A DNA stretch of 64,000 nt. It comes from CAZFDT01 sp964518335. Its GTDB lineage: Bacteria; Planctomycetota; Phycisphaerae; Phycisphaerales; Phycisphaeraceae. The translations under genes were made by a program, and so were the position numbers. Below, one piece after another: positions 52,881 to 60,309 of this stretch (position 1 is its first letter; each line of letters begins with the position of its first letter). The notes below the pieces were generated by a model that ran no database searches, was not told the DNA's origin, and saw only the letters and a program-made list of their open reading frames with translations. The DNA lies in contig CAZFDT010000014.1 of the NCBI GenBank assembly GCA_964518335.1, positions 17,069 to 81,068 on the forward strand, read 5' to 3'.

Positions 52881-52977
52881 AATGCAGAATGCAAAAGGAA
52901 AAAGGCAAAATGATGGGATCCAAGCCGGGGTCAGCTCGTGATCTTCATTTGGCATTTTGCCTTTTGCACTCTGCATT
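52881..52977 (-). repeat. Long imperfect inverted repeat in the leader of the RNase E/G gene
   Basis: Arms 52881-52898 and 52960-52977 match at 17 of 18 positions. The single mismatch becomes a U-G wobble in RNA of the gene direction. After a 7-nt bulge the stem continues (52906-52912 with 52953-52959), giving about 25 bp around a 40-nt loop. The sequence is A/T-rich phrases such as TGCAAAAGG and CAAAATG, unlike the GC-rich surroundings. The stem ends 8 nt before the start codon. It could be a regulatory leader, a terminator of the enzyme I gene, or a dispersed repeat. Confidence 0.65.
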
Positions 52978-53042
52978 CCTTTCGTTTGCGGCTCCAGCGC
53001 CCCTTCCATGAGGGCGAGCCGCGGGGTGTTTCGCTCCCGGCG

Positions 53043-54806
53043 TCAATAGCTGACGGTACGCCCGTCAAACGCCTCGGGAATGATTCTGCTTGTTTCATCG
53101 CGCAGGTAGTTGAGCACCTCGCGATTGGAGTCGAACGTGATGGCTTTCTTGGCCACACGCTTGCACTGGTCGATCGTCACGGACCGGATGATCTTCTTCA
53201 CTTCGGGGATGGCCGGCGGGGTGATCGAGAACGTCCGCAGGCCCAGGCCCAGCAGGAGCATGGTGTATTCGGGTTCGCCCGCCATCTCGCCGCACAGGCT
53301 GACTTCGATGTCGGTCTTGGCCGTGGCGCGGATCGTGTCGCGGATGAGCAGGATGATCGCCGGGTGGCTGGCCGAGTAGAGGCTGGCGATGCGCTCGTTG
53401 CCCCGGTCCACTGCAACGGTGTACTGGATCAGGTCGTTGGTTCCGATCGAGAAAAAGTCGCACTCCCGCGCGAACGTACGCGCCTGCAGCACGACCGAGG
53501 GCACCTCGACCATGATCCCCACGGGAATGTCGCGGCGGAACTCGATGCCCTGCTCGTCGAGGTCCTCCATCACGTCGCCCAGGACCATCTTGGCCTGGCG
53601 CAGCTCCATGATGTGGCTCACCAGCGGGAACATGATGCGCACACGGCCGTGGACGCTGGCCCGCAGGATCGCCCGCAACTGCGTCTTGAACAGCGGCAGG
53701 TGCTGCAGGCACAGACGGATCGACCGGCAGCCCAGGAAGGGATTGCGCTCCCCGTGCAGCGCGGTCTCGCCGGGCAGCAGCTTGTCGGCGCCCAGGTCGA
53801 GTGTGCGCACCGTCAGGGGCCGGCCTCCGAGCAGGTCCAGCGCCTTCTTGTACGCCTTGTATTGCGTCTCCTCGTCGGGCTCGGTCGTCGCCGCCAGGTA
53901 GAGGAACTCGGTGCGGTAGAGCCCGATGCCCGTGGCGCCCTTGTCCAGCGCCGAGCTGATCTCGGTGGGGAACTCGATGTTCGCCAGCAGGTTGATGTCC
54001 GTGCCGTCGCGAGTGCGGGCCGGCAGCTGCGCCAGGGCGCCCAGCTCGTCCTCGAACGCGACCATGCGGCGGAGCTTCTGGCGATACTCCATCATCGTGG
54101 CGGCATCGGGATCGATGACGACCACGCCCTCGTTGCCGTCGATGGCGATGGTGTCGCCGGTGGTGATCTCGGAGCTGATGCTTTCGAGGCCGACGACGGC
54201 GGGGATGCCCAGCGCGTGGGCGAGGATGGCGGTGTGGCTGGTGCGCCCGCCCAGGTCGGTGGCGATGGCTTTGATCTTGCTCTTGTCCAGCGCCGCCGTC
54301 TCGCTGGGCGTCAGATCGCGCGCGATCACGATCGCCGGCGTCTTCAGGTCGTTGAGTTCCAGCCGGCTTTGGCCGATCAGGTGCCGCAGGATGCGCCGCT
54401 CCAGATCCCACACGTCGCTGACGCGCGTCTTGAACACGCGATCGTCCATGTCGGCGAACACCCGGGCGTAGCGCCGCATCACCGAGTACACCGAATACTC
54501 GGCGGTCACCAGGTCGTTCTCGATCATCTGGCGGAACTGGGCGATCAGCGCCTTGTCGCGCAGCATGCCCAGGTGGTAGCCGAAGATGCCCGCCAGCTCG
54601 TCGCCCAGCACGCTGGCGGTCTGCTTGCGCAGGTTCTCGACCTCCTGCAGCGCCTCGTTGAGCGACTTGTCCAGCCGCTTGAACTCGCTGGCGACCTGCC
54701 CCGCGGCGATCGCCCGGCGAGGCACCGGCTGGTCCTCAGCGTCAATCACCACCGCGCGGCTCACCGCCACGCCTGGCGACACCGGGATGCCTCGTTTGAT
54801 CTGCAT
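53043..54806 (-). CDS. ptsI: Phosphoenolpyruvate--protein phosphotransferase (PTS enzyme I)
   Basis: Encodes 587 residues from ATG 54806 (MQIKRGIPVSPGVAVSRAVV). The phospho-acceptor is His191 in LGGRTSHTAILAHALG. PEP-binding and C-terminal motifs are GIGLYRTEFLYL, TLDLGADKLLP, NPFLGCRSIR, MVEVPSVVLQA, FFSIGTNDLIQYTVAVDR and VSLCGEMAG. It transfers phosphate from PEP to HPr. HPr and EIIC genes are not in the window. In planctomycetes enzyme I may act in a regulatory, non-transport PTS (often named ptsP). No SD; a long hairpin lies 14 nt upstream. Confidence 0.96.
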   Translation of the reverse strand: MQIKRGIPVSPGVAVSRAVVIDAEDQPVPRRAIAAGQVASEFKRLDKSLNEALQEVENLRKQTASVLGDELAGIFGYHLGMLRDKALIAQFRQMIENDLVTAEYSVYSVMRRYARVFADMDDRVFKTRVSDVWDLERRILRHLIGQSRLELNDLKTPAIVIARDLTPSETAALDKSKIKAIATDLGGRTSHTAILAHALGIPAVVGLESISSEITTGDTIAIDGNEGVVVIDPDAATMMEYRQKLRRMVAFEDELGALAQLPARTRDGTDINLLANIEFPTEISSALDKGATGIGLYRTEFLYLAATTEPDEETQYKAYKKALDLLGGRPLTVRTLDLGADKLLPGETALHGERNPFLGCRSIRLCLQHLPLFKTQLRAILRASVHGRVRIMFPLVSHIMELRQAKMVLGDVMEDLDEQGIEFRRDIPVGIMVEVPSVVLQARTFARECDFFSIGTNDLIQYTVAVDRGNERIASLYSASHPAIILLIRDTIRATAKTDIEVSLCGEMAGEPEYTMLLLGLGLRTFSITPPAIPEVKKIIRSVTIDQCKRVAKKAITFDSNREVLNYLRDETSRIIPEAFDGRTVSY

Positions 54807-54820
54807 AGAAGTAGGGAGAA

Positions 54821-54887
54821 GGGGAAAGGGCCCAGGGCCTGGCGGAACCGAATGCTTCTTCTCTGCCAGGCCCTGAGCCCTTTCCCC
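54821..54887 (-). repeat. Long inverted repeat between metK and enzyme I
   Basis: Arms 54821-54843 and 54865-54887 match at 22 of 23 positions with a 21-nt loop. The single mismatch becomes a G-U wobble in RNA of the gene direction. The arm sequence (GGGGAAAGGGC...CAGGGCCTGGC) is unrelated to the repeat at 52881. It begins 8 nt after the metK stop and ends 14 nt before the enzyme I start. There is no U-run, so it could be a processing or attenuation element rather than a simple terminator. Confidence 0.65.
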
Positions 54888-54895
54888 TAACCCCT

Positions 54896-56086
54896 TCAGA
54901 TTCCCGCCGCCTTGGCCAGGGCCTTGGCCTTGTCGGTTTTTTCCCAGGTGAACTGCGGGCGGCCGAAGTGCCCGTGCGCGGCCGTCTCCTTGTAGATCGG
55001 CCGACGCAACTGCAAATGGTCGATGATCGCCCGCGGCGTCAGCGGAAAGTGCTGCCGCACCAGCCGGGCCAGTTTCTTGTCGTCGATCTTGCCCGTGCCC
55101 TGCGTGTCGATGAGCACGCTCACCGGCTCGGCCACGCCGATGGCATACGCCACCTGCACCTCGCACACGTCGGCCAGGCCCGAGGCCACGATGTTCTTGG
55201 CGATGTAACGGCACATGTAGCAGGCGCTGCGATCGACCTTCGTCGGGTCCTTGCCGCTGAACGCGCCGCCGCCGTGGCAGCCGCGACCGCCGTAGCTGTC
55301 CACGATGATCTTGCGCCCCGTCAGTCCCGTGTCGCCGTGCGGTCCGCCGATCTCGAACTGGCCCGTCGGGTTCACGTGGATCGTCACGCCCTTGCCGCCA
55401 TTCCACAGCTTCCGGGGCATGCACGGCTCGATGATGTGCTTGATCACCTGCTTCTTCAGCTCCGCCTGACGCTTGGCCCCGTTCCAGGCGGGCGTGTGCT
55501 GCGTCGAAAGCACCACGGTGTGGATACGCTTGGGCTTCTTGCCGTCGTACTCGATCGTCACCTGGCTCTTGGCGTCGGGGCGCAGGCCCTTGATCGTCCC
55601 CTTGCGCCGCACCTGGGCGTGACGCTCGACCAGTCGGTGCGACAGATGGATCGGCAGCGGCATCAACTCCGGCGTCTCGCGGCAGGCGAAGCCGAACATC
55701 AGCCCCTGGTCGCCCGCCCCGTCCCGGTCCACGCCCATGGCGATATCCGCCGACTGCGCGTGCAGCGTGCGGATCACCCCGCAGCTCTCGGCGTCGAACT
55801 TCATCGTCGGGTCGGTGTACCCGATCTCGCGCAGCGTCTGCCGCACCGTCTGCTCGACGTCGTTGAGGGCGACGATGGCCTTCTGGTTGTGCACCGTCAC
55901 CTCGCCGGCGACGACCACCAGGCCCGTCGTGCACAGCGTCTCGCACGCCACGCGGGCATGCGGATCGGCGGCCAGCAGGCTGTCGAGGATGGCGTCGGAG
56001 ATCTGGTCGGACACCTTGTCGGGGTGCCCCATAGAGACGGATTCGCTGGTGAACAGGTGAGTGCCGTTGCTGTAAGTCGCAGCCAT
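54896..56086 (-). CDS. metK: S-adenosylmethionine synthetase
   Basis: Encodes 396 residues from ATG 56086 (MAATYSNGTHLFTSESVSMG). ATP and methionine motifs GHPDKVSDQISDAILD, GAGDQGLMFGFACRET and GGGAFSGKDPTKVDRSACYM are complete. It makes SAM from ATP and methionine. GGAA 9 nt upstream is a weak SD. Family length and motifs leave little doubt. It is followed by the enzyme I gene, with a long hairpin between. Confidence 0.97.
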   Translation of the reverse strand: MAATYSNGTHLFTSESVSMGHPDKVSDQISDAILDSLLAADPHARVACETLCTTGLVVVAGEVTVHNQKAIVALNDVEQTVRQTLREIGYTDPTMKFDAESCGVIRTLHAQSADIAMGVDRDGAGDQGLMFGFACRETPELMPLPIHLSHRLVERHAQVRRKGTIKGLRPDAKSQVTIEYDGKKPKRIHTVVLSTQHTPAWNGAKRQAELKKQVIKHIIEPCMPRKLWNGGKGVTIHVNPTGQFEIGGPHGDTGLTGRKIIVDSYGGRGCHGGGAFSGKDPTKVDRSACYMCRYIAKNIVASGLADVCEVQVAYAIGVAEPVSVLIDTQGTGKIDDKKLARLVRQHFPLTPRAIIDHLQLRRPIYKETAAHGHFGRPQFTWEKTDKAKALAKAAGI

Positions 56087-56393
56087 GAAAGAAGTTCCGA
56101 AAAAATCTGGGGTCGGGTCGCGTCCACGGTGAAGGTGCAGCCACCGCCACTGAACCCGGGGCTGGGACCCGTGGGCCGCCGAACGTGGACCTGTTGGTGT
56201 GACGGTTCGGAGCCTTCCCTGGTCGCCGGATCGAGGGCGATGCACGTCCTTGCGAGGGGTGTTCTACCACGCCCGCCGGATCACGGCAAACCCCGGTCGC
56301 CCCCGATCTACCCCCTATCGGCACAATCCCACCCCCACACGCGGCCCCACCCCCCTCCCACCCGACGCCCCGTCTGGGGTTATCATCGCCGCC
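56087..56393. other. 307-nt divergent intergenic region between metK and ribE
   Basis: No gene is seen. On the metK side, CCGAAC (56179-56184) and GTTCGG (56205-56210) form a perfect 6-bp stem in what would be a long metK leader; I could not match any known SAM riboswitch class. The ribE side is a C-rich stretch without an FMN riboswitch, ending in the TATCAT box. Confidence 0.5.
56381..56386 (+). promoter_or_regulatory. -10 box TATCAT of riboflavin synthase gene, leaderless
   Basis: GGGTTATCAT is followed by 7 nt and ATG 56394. No SD and no FMN riboswitch can fit in such a short leader. Confidence 0.5.
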
Positions 56394-57053
56394 ATGTTCA
56401 CCGGCATCGTTCAGGCCATGGGAAGCGTCGCCCAACGCGACCCCACCCCCTTCGGCGTCCGACTCGTCATCGACCGCTCCGGCTGGACACCGCCCGGCGG
56501 CTACGTCCCGGCCCACGGCGACTCCATCTGCGTCAGCGGCGTCTGCCTCACTGTCGTCCAGGCCGCCGCGACCACGCTCGCCTTCGACGTCATCGCCGAG
56601 ACGCTGGCCAAGACCACGCTGGGCGGCCTGGCCCTCGGCAGCCGCGTCAACCTCGAGCCGCCCGTCACCGCCCACCAGCCGCTGGGCGGCCACTTCATGC
56701 AGGGGCACGTGGACGGCGTGGGCGTCATCGCCGACGTCGCCGCCTCCGAGCAGGACGTCCGCCTCACCGTGCAGCCCCCGGCCGACCTGATGGACTACAT
56801 CGTCCCCAAGGGCTCGGTGGCGATCGACGGCGTGAGCCTGACCATCGCCGCGGTGAGCGGCGACGGGTTCGAGGTGGCGCTCATTCCCACGACGCTGCAG
56901 TTGACCACGCTCGGGGCCGCGGCGCCCGGCGGCCGGGTCAACCTCGAGGCCGACACGATCGCCAAGACGGTCGTCAACTTCCTCCGCCGCAGCCAAGGGC
57001 AGCACGCCGCGGTCACCATGGCCACCCTGCGCGACGCGGGCTTCGCCCCGTAA
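56394..57053 (+). CDS. ribE: Riboflavin synthase alpha subunit
   Basis: Encodes 219 residues starting MFTGIVQAMGSV, the invariant family N-terminus. Two lumazine-binding repeats are visible: SICVSGVCLTV, LGSRVNLEPPVTAHQPLGGHFMQGHVDGVG (first) and VAIDGVSLTIAAVSGDGFEV with GGRVNLEADTIAKTVVNFL (second). It converts two 6,7-dimethyl-8-ribityllumazine molecules to riboflavin. No other rib gene is nearby. It stands alone, divergent from metK and convergent with the small gene at 57452. Confidence 0.96.
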   Translation: MFTGIVQAMGSVAQRDPTPFGVRLVIDRSGWTPPGGYVPAHGDSICVSGVCLTVVQAAATTLAFDVIAETLAKTTLGGLALGSRVNLEPPVTAHQPLGGHFMQGHVDGVGVIADVAASEQDVRLTVQPPADLMDYIVPKGSVAIDGVSLTIAAVSGDGFEVALIPTTLQLTTLGAAAPGGRVNLEADTIAKTVVNFLRRSQGQHAAVTMATLRDAGFAP

Positions 57054-57074
57054 GCCCCGCCCACCACCCACCCC

Positions 57075-57112
57075 CGGAAGTTGCCCCGCCCCCGGAAGTG
57101 TTCCCGGAAGGG
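57075..57112. repeat. Repeated CCCGGAAG motif
   Basis: CCCGGAAG occurs three times in about 40 nt, and GGAA-gtg-TTCC forms a short stem. The motif resembles the palindromic insert in the UroD-like gene at 5483-5506 (shared CCCGGAAGT). It lies at the frayed 3' end of the small gene at 57452. Confidence 0.35.
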
Positions 57113-57141
57113 GAGCCAGGGCGCGGCGAGGCGCTTTGGAG

Positions 57142-57452
57142 GTTAAGAGCAGCGTCGTCGCGGCCTTGCGGATCGTTTCGACATCGACGGGTTCGTTCGA
57201 CGCCAGCATGTTGCCGAGCTTTTCGATGGCGCGAAGGCGCAGGCGGTCGGAGGCCAGGTCGAACTGCAACTGCGTCACCGCGCGCAGCGCGGCGACGGCC
57301 GCCCGCGTCGAAGGCTGGTTGAGCCACAACGCCAATTCGAGCGGCGACAGCTCGCACTCCGCCGCGACGGTGCCGAGACGGTCGGCGCCCTCGAACAGAG
57401 CGCCCAGCAGGGCCTGCTGCATCCGCATCTGCTCGTGTGCGTCGTCGCTCAT
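57142..57452 (-). pseudogene. Small helical protein gene lacking its own stop (frameshifted or eroded 3' end)
   Basis: A clear start exists: GGAG 7 nt before ATG 57452, then about 102 protein-like residues (MSDDAHEQMRMQQALLGALF, CELSPLELALWLNQPSTRAA, RLRAIEKLGNMLASNEPVDV). The layout suggests a small helix-turn-helix protein. The frame then runs on without a stop through low-complexity DNA, across ribE in antisense and beyond. A TAA lies at 57145-57143 in the +1 frame, so one indel near residue 102 would end the protein there. Either the gene lost its 3' end or the +1 stop marks its original terminus. Function not recognised. Confidence 0.45.
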
Positions 57453-57484
57453 CGCGTGTCTCCACCCTTGGGGCCGTGCGTCAC

Positions 57485-57645
57485 GTTTGTGCGCGCGCCG
57501 GCGACTCTTGCGAATGGACTATCGCATCCAAACCAAGTGGAGACAGTGGGTAAGGCAAACTTGCACGCGCAGCAGAAAACGTCGTAGGCTCGTGCCAGTT
57601 TGTGCGCGCGCCGCGGCCTATTTGCGATGCGGTCGCAATTTGGCC
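57485..57645. repeat. Structured noncoding stretch with two copies of a repeat-plus-hairpin unit
   Basis: GTTTGTGCGCGCGCCG occurs at 57485-57500 and 57598-57613. Each copy is followed, after 7-8 nt, by a TTGCGA...TCGCA hairpin: 57508-57526, and a perfect TTGCGA-tgcgg-TCGCAA at 57622-57638 that can extend to GGCC/GGCC (57616-57645). The whole gap 57453-57972 (520 nt) has no convincing gene. The arrangement suggests a structured RNA or a duplicated protein-binding site. Confidence 0.5.
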
Positions 57646-57911
57646 TGTCGCTCGGCGGCAGGTTTGCCGCCGGCTGCGGGGCTCCTGACGTGGCGTTCAC
57701 GGCCGGGTGCCACACCGCATCCCGCAAGGGTGCTGTGTGCCGCACGCCTGCGCCGATCGAACCGCACGGCGCGTGGCGGCGTAGGCTGCGTCGGCCGCCA
57801 TCGACCCGGTCGCCGGTCACGCCCTGGCCCGCCGGGGCCATCTCGAAGGGGCTCCGCCCGACACCGCCGCGGCCCGCAGGCAAGACCGTGCGACTGAAGG
57901 CGTTGTGCCTG

Positions 57912-57939
57912 TTGACACCTGACGCGACACTGGTAACGT
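57912..57939 (+). promoter_or_regulatory. Sigma70-like promoter of the lipoprotein operon
   Basis: TTGACA (57912-57917) is a consensus -35. TAACGT (57934-57939) follows after 16 nt. The predicted leader of about 25 nt contains GGGGA 8 nt before ATG 57973. It is one of the few promoters here with a full -35. Confidence 0.55.
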
Positions 57940-57972
57940 TTACCCAACGCATCTACATGTGGGGATCAAGCC

Positions 57973-59304
57973 ATGATGGGTCTGCGACACACAACGGTTG
58001 TGGGTTTGGCGCTGGTGCTGGCGGCCACGGCTGGGGCACAGACCTCGACCACCGAGGCTGAGCGCACCACGGTGACGGTCGAGCAGGTCACGACGACGAC
58101 GGTGAAGGAGAAGACGGTGACGCGGCCGGCGCCGAAGGTGCGCAAGGTGGCGATCTTCATCAAGAACCGGGCGGGCAAGGCGTTGGACGACAAGGTGTCG
58201 GCGCTGGAGGACCTGGTGACGGGGCGCATCACCGACATGGGATTTGCCGTGATTGCGCGTGAGGACGTGATCAACGCGGTGGCCAGCTTTGCCGGGGAAG
58301 GCCCCAACAAGGGCGACGCCGACGAGGTCGGCGCCGACCTGGACGCGATCCTGTCCAACAGCACGTCGGCGCTGCGTCTGGCGCAGGACATGAACGCCGA
58401 CTACCTCTTCTCGGCGTCGATCACGTCATTCGGGCAGAACAAGCGCGCCTTCAAAGGCTACGGCGTCGAGACGGTCAATATCGAGAGCGTCATGCGCGTC
58501 AGCTACAAGATCAGCGACCTGATCGAGGGCGGCAGCCTGACGGCGGGCGTGGTCAAGGCGACGAACATGACGCGCTTCGACGAGCACGCCGGGGCCGACC
58601 TGGAGGTGGTCAACGATCTGCTGGATGCCGCCAGCGTCAAGCTCGCCGAGCAACTGCAGGCGAAGGTGTCGGCGGGCACGATCCGCGACGCCGCCGCCGG
58701 CGAGCGCAAGTTCGCCAGCGTGACGATCAACTGCACGGCGCAGGACCTGAACATCCCCGACATCGTGAAGCTGCCCGACGGGGAGTACACCATCACGGAG
58801 AACCCGTTGCGGCTGCAGATCCAGGGGGCGACGATCGAGGTCAACGGCGTGGCGGTGGGCACGACGCCCGGGCCGGTGGACGTGCCGCTGGGCCTCAACA
58901 AGCTGCGCATCGCGCGCGTGGACTACGAGCCGTTCGAGCGCACGGTGAGCTTCCGCGACGGGCAGGAGCTCAACATCGCCCTGGTGATGACGGAGCGCGG
59001 TCGGCAGAAGTGGCTGGAGAACTCGGCGTTCTTCGACACGCTCAAGCGTGCCAACAAAATCACCGACGCCGACATCGAGGTGCTGCGCGGGTACGCCCAG
59101 ATGCTGCGCCAGTCGGGCTACAAGGTCGATATCAAGAGCGACGCCAAGCTCGATGCCAAGAGCGACGTCGATATCAAGCAGGACCATAAGAGCGACATCA
59201 AGTCGGACGTGAAGGTCGATACCACCGAGGGCATCAAGATCGAGCAGAAGAACCAGAGCTTCTGGCAGGACGTGGAAAACCCCGGCGTGAAGATTCAGCA
59301 GTAA
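57973..59304 (+). CDS. Exported PEGA-domain protein with charged C-terminal repeats
   Basis: Encodes 443 residues with a signal peptide (RHTTVVGLALVLAATAGAQ). Residues 57-250 form a CsgG/LpoB-like region (RKVAIFIKNRAGKALDDKVS, SALRLAQDMNADYLFSASIT). Residues 283-340 match a PEGA domain (QGATIEVNGVAVGTTPGPVD, GLNKLRIARVDYEPFERTV), which binds cell-surface components. The last 50 residues repeat VDIKSDAKLDAKSDVDIK-type units. First gene of a five-gene envelope operon, directly behind a sigma70-like promoter. Confidence 0.85.
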   Translation: MMGLRHTTVVGLALVLAATAGAQTSTTEAERTTVTVEQVTTTTVKEKTVTRPAPKVRKVAIFIKNRAGKALDDKVSALEDLVTGRITDMGFAVIAREDVINAVASFAGEGPNKGDADEVGADLDAILSNSTSALRLAQDMNADYLFSASITSFGQNKRAFKGYGVETVNIESVMRVSYKISDLIEGGSLTAGVVKATNMTRFDEHAGADLEVVNDLLDAASVKLAEQLQAKVSAGTIRDAAAGERKFASVTINCTAQDLNIPDIVKLPDGEYTITENPLRLQIQGATIEVNGVAVGTTPGPVDVPLGLNKLRIARVDYEPFERTVSFRDGQELNIALVMTERGRQKWLENSAFFDTLKRANKITDADIEVLRGYAQMLRQSGYKVDIKSDAKLDAKSDVDIKQDHKSDIKSDVKVDTTEGIKIEQKNQSFWQDVENPGVKIQQ

Positions 59305-59334
59305 CGCGCCGGCCATTCGTACAGGAGATTATTC

Positions 59335-60255
59335 ATGAGACAGACGGCATACGCGGCGGCTTTGGCGATCATCGCAGCGATCTCGTCAGAGACGTGGGCC
59401 CAGCGCGCCACCCTGGCGATCGGCGAGGTCAAGATCAACCCCGCCATCATCGACGCGGCCGCCAGCCCCACGCAGATCAACCCCGTGCAGGTCAACTCGC
59501 TCAAGCGTGTCGCCCAGGCGATGGACAGCATCCTCATCGAGCGCTTCAACGCGACGCGCAAGTTCGAGATCATCGCCCGCAGCGATCTCGACGCCGTGTT
59601 CCAGGACCAGGCCTTCCAGCAGTCGGGCAACGTGGACCTGTCCGACCCGCGCACGGCCCAGCAGTTCAAGGTCAAGGGCACGCAGTACCTGGTGGTGACG
59701 ACGATCACCGACTTCCAGGACATCAAGGAGTTCGCGGCGTTCGAGGGTCTGGAGGAAAAAGGCGTCCGCCGCACGCTGCGCTACACCGCGTCGGTGAAGC
59801 TCTGGAGCGTCGAGAAGGGCTCGCTGCTGGAGGCCGCCAACATCACGCTCAACAAGCGCATGTCGCGCGAGATCAAGGAATACATCAAGAGCGAAAGCGG
59901 CGAGTTCACCGACGCCCTGATCCAGGAGATCGCCAACGAGCTGGGCGACCGCGTGACCAACCGCGTGGTCGATGTGCTCTACCCCGCCAAGCTCATTGCC
60001 CGCACCGACAAGCAGGTGACGGTCAACCGCGGCGACGGCACGGGCATCGCCCGGGGCCAGGTGTGGGACGTGTACGCCCTGGGCGAGGCGCTGATCGATC
60101 CCGACACCGGCGAATCGCTGGGCAGCGAGGAAGTGAAGGTCGGCCGCATCCGCATCACCGATGTGCTGCCGATGTTCTCCAAGGGCGAAGTGGTCGAGGA
60201 CCTGGGCGTGGACAAGGGCCACGTCGCGCGGTTGCAGGAGCCGGCCCAGCCGTGA
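59335..60255 (+). CDS. CsgG/LpoB-like exported protein
   Basis: Encodes 306 residues with a signal peptide (TAYAAALAIIAAISSETWA). AGGAG 8 nt upstream sets the start. The core ATLAIGEVKINPAIID, SILIERFNATRKFEIIARSD, TQYLVVTTITDFQDI and SVKLWSVEKGSLLEA matches the CsgG family (curli secretion channel relatives). It lacks the lipobox cysteine of true CsgG, so it is probably periplasmic. The C-terminal 90 residues (GDGTGIARGQVWDVYALGEA) resemble the FlgT-C or GxxxG-type oligomer domain often attached to CsgG-like proteins. Confidence 0.85.
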   Translation: MRQTAYAAALAIIAAISSETWAQRATLAIGEVKINPAIIDAAASPTQINPVQVNSLKRVAQAMDSILIERFNATRKFEIIARSDLDAVFQDQAFQQSGNVDLSDPRTAQQFKVKGTQYLVVTTITDFQDIKEFAAFEGLEEKGVRRTLRYTASVKLWSVEKGSLLEAANITLNKRMSREIKEYIKSESGEFTDALIQEIANELGDRVTNRVVDVLYPAKLIARTDKQVTVNRGDGTGIARGQVWDVYALGEALIDPDTGESLGSEEVKVGRIRITDVLPMFSKGEVVEDLGVDKGHVARLQEPAQP

Positions 60256-60309
60256 TGCCGATAGATCGTCGCAGCCGCTACACCATTCACCTCAAGCAAG
60301 GAAGCGGGT

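Noticed and set aside
56087..56393. SAM riboswitch before metK or FMN riboswitch before ribE
   Set aside because: The stem at 56179-56210 does not fit the conserved cores I know, and ribE appears leaderless.
57449..57952. 167-codon minus-strand frame in the 57.5-58 kb gap
   Set aside because: No domain, Arg/Pro/Gly-rich, and it crosses the repeat-hairpin block and the promoter of the next operon.
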